13,626 bases of DNA. Source: an uncultured Clostridia bacterium. GTDB taxonomy: Bacteria > Bacillota_A > Clostridia > Oscillospirales > Oscillospiraceae. Location: assembly GCA_946405325.1 (NCBI GenBank), contig CAMJGU010000004.1, forward strand, positions 1 through 13,626, in the 5' to 3' direction. Positions 6,674 through 13,474 of the stretch are shown here, in pieces; position 1 is the stretch's first letter, and every line of letters starts with the position of its first letter. The notes under the pieces were generated by a model, which made no database searches, was not told the origin of the DNA, and saw nothing but the letters and a program-made list of their open reading frames with translations. Both the position numbers and the translations under genes were made by a program.

Positions 6674-8749
6674 CTATCGTCTGCGGCCCTGCGTGCGCCA
6701 CGCCGGAGCCGTGTTCTTTCTCTCACGATGGTAGCACGCGTCGCAAAGCCGCCCGCGCTGATGCAGCAGCAACGGCTTGCCGCAGCGCTCGCAGAAGCGG
6801 ATGTTGTTTTGCAGACGGTACACCAGAATCTCGTTGATCTCCTCCGCCACGCGCTCGCGGGTATCGTAGAGCCTGTCCGCGTCCACGGGACAGTCGAACG
6901 CCTTGGCAAAGGAGAAGTACAGGTCGAGCTTGCGGTAGTACTGCTCCAACTCCGGCAGCGTCTCCCCGCCGCCCTCGCCGAGGCCGGGCTGCTCGACGGG
7001 CTCGCCCTGCGTCCAGCGGCGGAGGAACGTGAAGAACAGCTCCTCCAGCGCGTCCTCGGTCTCGTCAAAGGGGATGTTCGCCGCCCGCAGCTCCTGCTCG
7101 CGGGTCAACAGGAAGCCCTTCTCCCGCATCTTGGAGATGAGGGAGATATAGCGCGTGATGTCCAGTTTGCGGTACGGCTCCACGGCGGGCATATTGCTCC
7201 ACTCCGTCAGCACCTCCAGCAGGTCGAAGTCCACCTGCAAAACGAGGTCGGAAAAGCCCTGCACCGCGTATTGCAGCGGCGGCACCACGGTATCGAGACC
7301 CGCGCGGATCGCGCCAAGGTTTTCCATCGCGCCGACAAAGCCCTTTGAATACATGCCGAAGCGGCCCGCGCGGCCCGCGATCTGCTGGATCTCCTCCGGC
7401 TTCAGCTCCCGCCGCTCCACGCCGTCGAACTTCTCCGTCTCCATGAACAGCACGCGGCGGATGGGCAGGTTCAGGCCCATGCCGATGGCGTCGGTGGCGA
7501 CGACGTACTGCGTGCGCCCGTCGAGAAAGCCGTCCATCTGCCGCCGCCGCGTGGCGTAGGGCAGCGCGCCGTAGATGATGGCGGGCTCCTTGCCGGATTG
7601 CCGCAGATCCTCCGCGGCGCTGAGCACGCCGACCTTGGAAAACGAGATCAGCGCGTCGCCGGGCTGGACGTGGTCGAAGTCCACCGTGTGGGACATACAG
7701 ATGAGCGGCGTCTGCCGCTTGTGCACCTCGACCTCGTAGCTGTCGCCGCAGCTCTCGATGAGCCGAATGAGCAGCTGCTTCGCCTGCGGCGCGGCGCAGA
7801 GGTGCACCTCCGGCGCGAGTACGCCGAGGATCGCCCGCGTCCACGCGTAGCCGCGCTCGCGGTCCGCGATCATCTGGCACTCGTCAATGACCGCCACGTC
7901 GTAATGCGCTTTCAGGTCCAGCTTCTCCGCCGTGGCGGCGACGTGGGTATCGTCCTCGCGCACGTCCTCTTCCTCGCCGGTGGTGAGGCTGCAATCCACG
8001 CCCGCGTCCAGCAGCGTCTCTTGCGCCTCCAGCGCCAGCAGGCGCAGCGGCGCGAGGTACACGCCCGTGGGCGCGGTCTTGAGCCGCTGGAAGCCCGCGT
8101 AGGTCTTGCCGGTATTCGTGCCGCCGAGGTGAAGGATGAAGTGCCGGTGCATGGCGCGCGCCTCGGGGTACTCGTCCTTGGGGTTGAGCGCCAGCAGCAG
8201 CCGCAAGCTCGAGCGGATCGCCTGCGGCACATACCACACCGACCACACGCCGCCGAGGCCGTCGGTCAGGAGCTGCTGCGCGGGGAAATTCTTCTTGCCC
8301 AACAGCTCCGATAAATCCGCCTCCGGCTGCGCGGCGCAGAAGTCCGCCGCCGCCTGCTTCGCCGCGGCATGCAGCACGTTGGGGTAGCGTTCCAGCACAT
8401 GCCGCGCCGTCAGGTTATTCGGGCTCTCCGCGAGAAACCCGGCGGTGCGGATGAAGTTTTTCAAGATTTCCGGCAGGCGCTTGCTGTCGCAGCGCTGCTC
8501 CAGCGCGAGAAACTCGTTGAGCCAGCCGGTGATCTGCGCCATGCGCAGTCGCTTCGCGCCGTGCGCGCCCCGCAGCCGTGCCAGAATGGCGCGGTGATAC
8601 TGACCCGCCAGCCGCCATGCCGTCGAGCCGTCTTTCTCCACGCTCTCCCACGCCTCGCTCAGCACCTCCGGCGCACGCGCCGCGGGCGCGTTGGGATTGT
8701 GTTTTTCGACCGCCTTTCGTCCGCGGCGGCCTCGGTTCCGCTCAGGCAT
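6674..8749 (-). CDS. Suv3-like superfamily 2 helicase with C-terminal zinc ribbon
   Basis: This 691-residue protein has the Suv3 form of Walker A, GGTNTGKT (209-216), with APLRLLALE (233-241), the DECQM box (289-293), ATDAIGMGLNLP (418-429) and QIAGRAGRFG (456-465). Suv3 enzymes unwind RNA duplexes, in mitochondria as partners of exoribonucleases. The N-terminal 200 residues are helical with no domain I recognise. The C-terminus has a four-cysteine ribbon (Cys653, Cys656, Cys669, Cys672), an addition that could bind RNA or protein. The start codon overlaps the DJ-1 stop as TGATG without a clear ribosome binding site, so translation is probably coupled. The SIR2-like gene follows 23 bases later. 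RNA as substrate is inferred from the family. Confidence 0.82.
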   Translation of the reverse strand: MPERNRGRRGRKAVEKHNPNAPAARAPEVLSEAWESVEKDGSTAWRLAGQYHRAILARLRGAHGAKRLRMAQITGWLNEFLALEQRCDSKRLPEILKNFIRTAGFLAESPNNLTARHVLERYPNVLHAAAKQAAADFCAAQPEADLSELLGKKNFPAQQLLTDGLGGVWSVWYVPQAIRSSLRLLLALNPKDEYPEARAMHRHFILHLGGTNTGKTYAGFQRLKTAPTGVYLAPLRLLALEAQETLLDAGVDCSLTTGEEEDVREDDTHVAATAEKLDLKAHYDVAVIDECQMIADRERGYAWTRAILGVLAPEVHLCAAPQAKQLLIRLIESCGDSYEVEVHKRQTPLICMSHTVDFDHVQPGDALISFSKVGVLSAAEDLRQSGKEPAIIYGALPYATRRRQMDGFLDGRTQYVVATDAIGMGLNLPIRRVLFMETEKFDGVERRELKPEEIQQIAGRAGRFGMYSKGFVGAMENLGAIRAGLDTVVPPLQYAVQGFSDLVLQVDFDLLEVLTEWSNMPAVEPYRKLDITRYISLISKMREKGFLLTREQELRAANIPFDETEDALEELFFTFLRRWTQGEPVEQPGLGEGGGETLPELEQYYRKLDLYFSFAKAFDCPVDADRLYDTRERVAEEINEILVYRLQNNIRFCERCGKPLLLHQRGRLCDACYHRERKNTAPAWRTQGRRR

Positions 8750-9297
8750 CAGCGATAGACGATCGCCTTCGCCAGCGCGTCGGCGCGCTCAAGGCTCTCC
8801 AGATACGCCACCAGCACGAGCGCAAAGGGGATCGCCGTGCCGACGCCGCGGCTGGTGATGACCGTGCCGTCCTCCACGACGCTCTCCGTGCTCGGCGTCG
8901 CGCCGGTCAGCTTGTCCTCCAGGCCGGGGTAGCAGGTGGCGCGCTTGCCGTCCAGCAGCCCCGCCTTCGCCAGCACCGTCGGCGCGGCGCAGATGGCGGC
9001 GGTCAGCTTGCCCGCACAGTTAAACTCCCGCAGCAGCGCGAGCACGCGTTCGTCGTTGCCGAGATTCGTCGTGCCCGGCTGGCCGCCCGGCAGCAGCAGC
9101 GCGTCGTAACCGTCAACGCTCACGGCATCGAACGCCTTGTCCGCGCGCACGGCGATGCCGTGGCTGCCCGTGACCTCCGATGCGCCGTCCAGCGCGACGA
9201 TGTCGCAGACGATCTCCGCGCGGCGCAGCAGGTCGACGACGGTCAGCGCCTCGACCTCCTCAAAGCCGTTGGCAAACAGCATGGCAGTTTTCTTCAT
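8749..9297 (-). CDS. DJ-1/PfpI family protein
   Basis: The 182-residue protein matches the single-domain DJ-1/YajL/ThiJ fold. It has GFEEVEA near the N-terminus (11-17) with the conserved glutamate, LLLPGGQPGT (67-76), the nucleophile elbow AAICAAP (100-106) with Cys103, CYPG (122-125) and the late TSRGVGTA (148-155). Members act as protein and nucleotide deglycases, glyoxalases or redox sensors; which applies here cannot be decided. The ATG at 9297 has AGGAGG nine bases upstream; the frame is open to 9447 but only over the upstream gene. It follows the single-CNB gene after 61 bases containing a hairpin, and its stop overlaps the start of the Suv3-like helicase. Confidence 0.88.
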   Translation of the reverse strand: MKKTAMLFANGFEEVEALTVVDLLRRAEIVCDIVALDGASEVTGSHGIAVRADKAFDAVSVDGYDALLLPGGQPGTTNLGNDERVLALLREFNCAGKLTAAICAAPTVLAKAGLLDGKRATCYPGLEDKLTGATPSTESVVEDGTVITSRGVGTAIPFALVLVAYLESLERADALAKAIVYR

Positions 9298-9322
9298 GGT
9301 TTCGTTCCTCCTCTTTAGCACA

Positions 9323-9348
9323 GGACGGGATGCCGCAGCACCCCGTCC
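9323..9348 (-). other. Stable intercistronic hairpin
   Basis: An 11-pair stem (9323-9333 with 9338-9348, one G-T wobble) with a four-base loop lies in the 61-base gap before the DJ-1 ribosome binding site. No T-run follows on the reverse strand, so it is not a standard terminator. It could be an mRNA processing or stability element that separates expression of the two halves of the cluster. Confidence 0.55.
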
Positions 9349-9358
9349 GTAGTTTGTC

Positions 9359-9844
9359 CTATTTTGTGCCCGGATATCTGACGCGGGTGGTAAAGTAATC
9401 GGAAAGGCGCTTGCGCTCCTTTTGCAGCCGGTCGCTCTTGGCCTCACCGCGCCGCTCGGCGTCCATCGCTTCGGACACGACGCGGCACGCGTCGTTGTAC
9501 TCCCGCGTCAGCTCCCGGATGCGGGCGCTCATCTGCTGCATGATTGCCATGACCAGCGCCGGCTTTTCCTGGAAGCAGCTGCCGAACGCCTCCGCCGTGT
9601 AAATCTTGACACGGGTATCCTCCGTCGCGACCGCGGTCGTTGTGCGCGGCCGCGCCTCCACCAGCTCCATCTCGCCGAAGAATGCGCCGGCGCAGAGCTC
9701 CTTGACCAGGATCTGATCCTTGGTGCCGTAGTTCAAATAGAGCGTCACGTCGCCGTAGAGGATGTCGTACATGCACATCTCATACTCGTTCTGGCGATAG
9801 ATGATCTCTTTTTTCCGATAGGTGCGCTCCGGCAGATCCGTCAT
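9359..9844 (-). CDS. Single cyclic-nucleotide-binding domain protein
   Basis: The 161-residue protein is one CNB domain (about 8-105) plus a helical tail. The phosphate-binding cassette reads FFGEMELVEARPRTTTA (55-71), with Glu58 for the ribose and Arg67 for the cyclic phosphate, so ligand binding looks intact. After the domain comes RIRELTREYNDAC (108-120), the same segment that follows each CNB domain of the two double-CNB proteins nearby, then a charged tail. There is no helix-turn-helix, so it is not a Crp/Fnr transcription factor. GAAAGGAG lies five bases before the ATG, and the upstream gene ends 17 bases away. A cytosolic reader of the signal made by the neighbouring cyclase is inferred. 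Confidence 0.85.
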   Translation of the reverse strand: MTDLPERTYRKKEIIYRQNEYEMCMYDILYGDVTLYLNYGTKDQILVKELCAGAFFGEMELVEARPRTTTAVATEDTRVKIYTAEAFGSCFQEKPALVMAIMQQMSARIRELTREYNDACRVVSEAMDAERRGEAKSDRLQKERKRLSDYFTTRVRYPGTK

Positions 9845-9861
9845 GGCGGCTCCTTTCTGAT

Positions 9862-10863
9862 TCAGTACAGTACCTCCGGCATCAGCAGCAGCTGGTTGAG
9901 GTACTCCATCTGCATTCTGGTCTCCGCCGACATCTGCCGGTCGGTCTCCAGATTGCTCTGCGCGTCGGCAAGCGCCTTGCAGGAGCGCAGATAGTCGTTG
10001 GTCAGGCGGCGCAGGCGGCTGGACAGGTGCCGCAGGATCATCAGCACCTTCACGCTGTTCTGGGCGTACAGCTCCGGCAAATCCTTTTCAAAGATCTGCT
10101 CCACGCAGGTGTCGTCCTCCAGCGCCACCGCCGTGGCGCTGCGCTTCTTGCCGCCGAAGAGTCCCATTTCGCCGAAGAACATATTCGGCACCAGCTCGGC
10201 CAGCAGCTTCTGCCGCTCCGTGCCGTAGTCGGCGTAGATGCCGACGCCGCCGCCGTGGATGTCATACATGCAGTCCGAGGATTCTCCCTCGCGGAAAATG
10301 ACGTCACCGCGCGCAAAGGTCTTGCGGTGCGCGGCATAGCCGTCCGCGTGAGACGCGCCGTCCGCGGCGTCCCTCGGCGCTTCCGCGCTCTGATCCGCCG
10401 CTTTTTTGCCTCTCAGATAGACCGCGGCGAACTTCCGGATTTTGCCCATCAGACCGTCGCTGATGCGGTCGGCGGACGTATCCAGCCGCCCCAGCTCCCG
10501 CAGCGTGTCGCAGACCTCGGTGTAGTTGTCGGTCTGCTGGCGCAGGCGGCGGCTCAGGTGCGCCGCGATGCCCTCCAGCTCCTCCGGGAACTCCGCGAGG
10601 TAGACGGAAAGGTCCTCCGCCTCGATCTCGTGCAGCAGCGTGCCATCCTCGGTCACCACGACCGTGGCACTGCGGGGGCAGGCGTCGATGACCGCCATCT
10701 CCCCGAAGTAGTCCCCCGCTTTCAACTCCGTCAGCAGCTTCTCCTCCGGCCCGGCATAGTCGGCGTAGACCGCCGCGCCGCCCGCGAGAATTTTATACAT
10801 GCTGCTGCCCGCTTCAAACTCGCGAAAGACGACGTCGCCTTTCGCAAACTGCACTTTCTTCAT
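9862..10863 (-). CDS. Tandem cyclic-nucleotide-binding domain protein (second copy)
   Basis: The 333-residue protein has two CNB domains, about 1-108 and 180-286. The cassettes are YFGEMAVIDACPRSATV (52-68; Glu55, Arg64) and FFGEMGLFGGKKRSATA (229-245; Glu232, Arg241); the second has lysine where proline usually precedes the arginine. Each domain is followed by the shared helical segment (RLRQQTDNYTEVC at 106-118, RLRRLTNDYLRSC at 283-295). A linker with GLMGKIRKFAAVYL (137-150) matches the one in the protein at 12323-13312, so the two are paralogues. The tail is helical and methionine-rich. No effector domain is present. GGAGG lies five bases before the ATG, and the cyclase ends 12 bases upstream. 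Confidence 0.87.
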   Translation of the reverse strand: MKKVQFAKGDVVFREFEAGSSMYKILAGGAAVYADYAGPEEKLLTELKAGDYFGEMAVIDACPRSATVVVTEDGTLLHEIEAEDLSVYLAEFPEELEGIAAHLSRRLRQQTDNYTEVCDTLRELGRLDTSADRISDGLMGKIRKFAAVYLRGKKAADQSAEAPRDAADGASHADGYAAHRKTFARGDVIFREGESSDCMYDIHGGGVGIYADYGTERQKLLAELVPNMFFGEMGLFGGKKRSATAVALEDDTCVEQIFEKDLPELYAQNSVKVLMILRHLSSRLRRLTNDYLRSCKALADAQSNLETDRQMSAETRMQMEYLNQLLLMPEVLY

Positions 10864-10875
10864 GCTTTCCTCCGC

Positions 10876-12282
10876 TTATTCCGCTTTGGCGCTCTCCGCC
10901 TTGAGCCACGCCTCGTAGCCCGCCGGGATCGAGGTATAGCGCAGGAGGAAGCCCTCCTCCGTCTGCTCCATAACCTTGGCGAACAGCTTGCCGCCGGCTT
11001 CCAGCTGAACGTTATCAAAGATGTTCAGATCCGCGCCGGTATCCAGCACCGCGCCGTCGTGCGCCACGGCGATGATGCCGCCGTAGAACGACTTCGCGCC
11101 GCCGTGCTTGCCCGCGAGCATATGGAAGCGCACCGGGATCGGCTGCTCGAGCGTCTGCGGCTTGGTATCCTTCACCTTGGCGGAGACGTTGTACGGTGCG
11201 CCGACGCCCGTCACCTGCGAGAGCACCAGCTCGCCCTTGACGCCCTTGGGATAGACCGTCATCTCCTGCGCGATCTCCAGATCGACCTTCGCAAGCTCCC
11301 GCGTCAGCGGCGAGATCAGGACCTGACCGCCGACGGTGTAGCTCTCGATGCGGCCGCAGAGGTTCACATGGCTGCCCACCACGCCGTATTTGGTGCGCTT
11401 TTCCGAGCCGATGTTGCCGACGATGACCTCGCCGGTGTTGAGGCCGATGCCCATTTCCAGCACCGGATAGCCGCGCTCCGCGTTCCACGCGTTGACCGCC
11501 TCCATCCGCGCCTCCATCGCCACCGCCGCGGCAATGGCGTCGGCGGCGTGGGTTTCCGACGGCGCGGGCGCGCCGAAGATCGCCATGATCCCGTCGCCGA
11601 TGAACTCGATGATCGTGCCGCTGTGTCCCTGAATGATCTCCGTCATCTCGCCGAGGTAGTGGTTGAGCATGGAGATGAGGTCGGCGGCGTCCATGCGCTC
11701 GCTCATGGCGGTGAAGCCGCGCAGGTCGCTCATCATAATGGTAAGCGTGCGCTTCTTCCCGCCCAGCGCAAGCCCGTCCGGCGTTTCGAGCAGCTGGCGC
11801 ACAATCTCGTCGGAGAGAAAGCGGCCGAAGGTCTCCCCCAGCAGCTTGTTGCGCATTTCGAGCTGTTCGTTCAGTGCCCGGATGCGCTCCATCGCCTTCA
11901 CCGCGTCGCGCAGCTCCACCAGCTCGCTGATATCGCTGAGCACGACGATGACGCCGATGTTCTCCTCCCCGCTGCGCAGGAACGAGGTCACCACGTGGAG
12001 CTGGCGCAGCTCCTCCCCCGTGTAGTAGGGAACGATGTAGGTATGGCTCCGCTCGCGGTCGTAGACCGCGTCGAGGATCGTCTGCGTGAACGCGTCGTTC
12101 TCCTCGTATTCAAAGAAGCAGCCGCCGAAGCGCTTGCCCAGCAGCTCCGCCTCCTCGCGCCTGAGGATCCTAAGCGCGGCGGGATTCAAATAGGTGATCT
12201 CGCCGTCAAAGCCGATGGTCATCACACCCTCGGACATATCGCGCATGATGCTCTCTCGGATCAATTCTTCCCGATCCGGCAT
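10876..12282 (-). CDS. PAS-containing class III nucleotide cyclase with a possible PilZ-like C-terminus
   Basis: The 468-residue protein has a PAS sensor domain (about 12-122), a coiled helical linker (123-150), a class III cyclase domain (about 175-330) and a beta-rich tail (about 360-462). Metal-binding aspartates are Asp186 (MMSDLRGF) and Asp230 (EFIGDG); transition-state residues are Asn307 and Arg311 (VNLCGRIES). The purine-selecting positions hold Glu226 and Gly300, not the Lys and Asp/Thr usual in adenylate cyclases, so the product may be cGMP or another cyclic nucleotide. The tail resembles PilZ-like domains that follow some bacterial cyclases but lacks an obvious RxxxR motif. ATG 12282 follows a GGAAG-like site; an in-frame GTG at 12315 is an alternative start. 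No membrane segment is seen. It sits between two double-CNB genes. Confidence 0.88.
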   Translation of the reverse strand: MPDREELIRESIMRDMSEGVMTIGFDGEITYLNPAALRILRREEAELLGKRFGGCFFEYEENDAFTQTILDAVYDRERSHTYIVPYYTGEELRQLHVVTSFLRSGEENIGVIVVLSDISELVELRDAVKAMERIRALNEQLEMRNKLLGETFGRFLSDEIVRQLLETPDGLALGGKKRTLTIMMSDLRGFTAMSERMDAADLISMLNHYLGEMTEIIQGHSGTIIEFIGDGIMAIFGAPAPSETHAADAIAAAVAMEARMEAVNAWNAERGYPVLEMGIGLNTGEVIVGNIGSEKRTKYGVVGSHVNLCGRIESYTVGGQVLISPLTRELAKVDLEIAQEMTVYPKGVKGELVLSQVTGVGAPYNVSAKVKDTKPQTLEQPIPVRFHMLAGKHGGAKSFYGGIIAVAHDGAVLDTGADLNIFDNVQLEAGGKLFAKVMEQTEEGFLLRYTSIPAGYEAWLKAESAKAE

Positions 12283-12322
12283 GGTTTTCACTTCCATTTC
12301 GTGCTGAACTGTCACCGCGGAC

Positions 12323-13312
12323 TTACAGATAGACGTCGTAGCCGTTCACGCGAACGCGCGCGTAGCGGTCCGCCTCGGCCTTGACCTCCTCGCTGACCGG
12401 CTGCTCCGTCTCCTCCGCGTCGGAGACCACGTAGACCAGCTTGCAGGCGTTGAGATAGTCCACCGTCAGCTTACGCAGGCGGTTGGACAGGTGCGAGAGC
12501 ACCATGAACACCTTTGCCGGGTTGGCGGCAAACAGCTCCGTGAGATCCTCCTCGTAGATGGTCTCGAGCACCGAGCCGTTCTCCAGCACGACCGCGGTGG
12601 CACTGCGGGGCTCACCCTCGATCATGCCCATCTCGCCGAAGAATTCGTTGGGCTGGATCTCGGTGAGCAGCTTCTCGTACTCCGTGCCGTAGCCGGAATA
12701 GATGCCGACGCTGCCCCAGTGGAGATCGTACATGCACTTGCCGGTCTCGCCCTGCCTGAAGATGACCGTACCCTTGGAAAGCGTCTCCATGCGCTTGTCG
12801 AGGCCCTTTTCGGACTGGCGCTGTTCGCGCTGGGCCTCGTAGCTGATCTCCGCCTTGTCGCGGCTGCCGAGATAGATCCCGGCGAACTTCTTGATCTTGG
12901 CGACCAGCCCCTCGCTGCGCTGCTTTTTGGCACCGCCGGGCTCCATCTCGGCGATGGTCGCGCAGACCTCGCGGTAGTCGCCCGTCAGCTCGCGCAGGCG
13001 GCCGCTGATGTGGCGCATGATCTTCAGGATCATGTCCGGCTCCGCCTTGAAATACTCGCTAAGAGACTCCTTGCCCAGCTCGTCGACGCGCACCTCGCTT
13101 GCCGCCACCGCGGTGGCGCTGCGGGGAAACGCCTCGATCACGGCCATCTCGCCGAAAAAGTCGCCCGCTTTGAGCTCCGTCAGCTTCTGCTCGCCGCTCT
13201 CGCCGTAGTTGGCATAGATGGCAACGGTGCCATCCAGGATGCGGTACATGGTCGTGCCGTACTCACCCTCGCGAAAGATCACGTCCCCTTTGTTGAACTG
13301 CTTTTCCGCCAT
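12323..13312 (-). CDS. Tandem cyclic-nucleotide-binding domain protein (first copy)
   Basis: The 329-residue protein has CNB domains at about 1-107 and 173-281. The cassettes are FFGEMAVIEAFPRSATA (52-68; Glu55, Arg64) and FFGEMGMIEGEPRSATA (224-240; Glu227, Arg236), both apparently able to bind a cyclic nucleotide. Each is followed by the shared segment (RLRELTGDYREVC at 105-117 and RLRKLTVDYLNAC at 278-290). The linker has GLVAKIKKFAGIYLG (135-149). There is no DNA-binding, kinase or membrane part. It resembles the regulatory subunit layout of kinase A only in having two domains. It is the promoter-proximal gene of the cluster, with an AGGAAGG site nine bases before its ATG. Confidence 0.88.
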   Translation of the reverse strand: MAEKQFNKGDVIFREGEYGTTMYRILDGTVAIYANYGESGEQKLTELKAGDFFGEMAVIEAFPRSATAVAASEVRVDELGKESLSEYFKAEPDMILKIMRHISGRLRELTGDYREVCATIAEMEPGGAKKQRSEGLVAKIKKFAGIYLGSRDKAEISYEAQREQRQSEKGLDKRMETLSKGTVIFRQGETGKCMYDLHWGSVGIYSGYGTEYEKLLTEIQPNEFFGEMGMIEGEPRSATAVVLENGSVLETIYEEDLTELFAANPAKVFMVLSHLSNRLRKLTVDYLNACKLVYVVSDAEETEQPVSEEVKAEADRYARVRVNGYDVYL

Positions 13313-13370
13313 GATGATATCCTTCCTTTCGTCAAAATACCGTTAAAGTGCACATTTCCCTATTTAAGAT

Positions 13371-13399
13371 ATTGTAGCACAGACTTTTTTCCGTTTCAA
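13371..13399 (-). promoter_or_regulatory. Promoter of the cyclase/CNB gene cluster
   Basis: On the reverse strand TTGAAA (13394-13399) and TACAAT (13371-13376) are separated by 17 bases. The predicted start near 13364 leaves a leader of about 50 bases before the first ATG. No other comparable promoter was found in the short gaps of the seven-gene run. Confidence 0.75.
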
Positions 13400-13442
13400 T
13401 CCCAATCCGAAGCGTGGTGGAAAAAACCTCGAAGGACGGTGA

Positions 13443-13468
13443 AAAGCCGCGGCATACGCCGCGGCTTT
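13443..13468 (-). terminator. Intrinsic terminator of the DUF4317-like gene
   Basis: An 11-pair stem (13443-13453 with 13458-13468) with core GCCGCGGC and a four-base loop is followed on the reverse strand by a short T-run. It lies just after the stop codon at 13475-13477, insulating the CNB/cyclase cluster from the gene upstream. Confidence 0.8.
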
Positions 13469-13474
13469 CCTGCG

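Noticed and set aside
5682..9318. Rightward open frames of 130-285 codons opposite the SIR2-like, Suv3-like and DJ-1 genes
   Set aside because: All are antisense to genes with clear motifs, and none has a plausible start signal or known fold.
10027..12384. Rightward 785-codon open frame opposite the CNB and cyclase genes
   Set aside because: It mirrors three well-supported leftward genes, lacks a ribosome binding site and is rich in His, Arg, Ala and Leu, as expected from an antisense frame of GC-rich codons.
9359..13312. CNB proteins as Crp/Fnr transcription factors
   Set aside because: No winged-helix DNA-binding domain follows any CNB domain; chains continue into a second CNB domain or end in helical tails.
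5718..13312. Direct assignment as a known Pycsar or CBASS system
   Set aside because: Pycsar readers are fused to TIR or membrane effectors and CBASS uses CD-NTase enzymes. Neither is present. The resemblance is one of logic only, so it stays a hypothesis.
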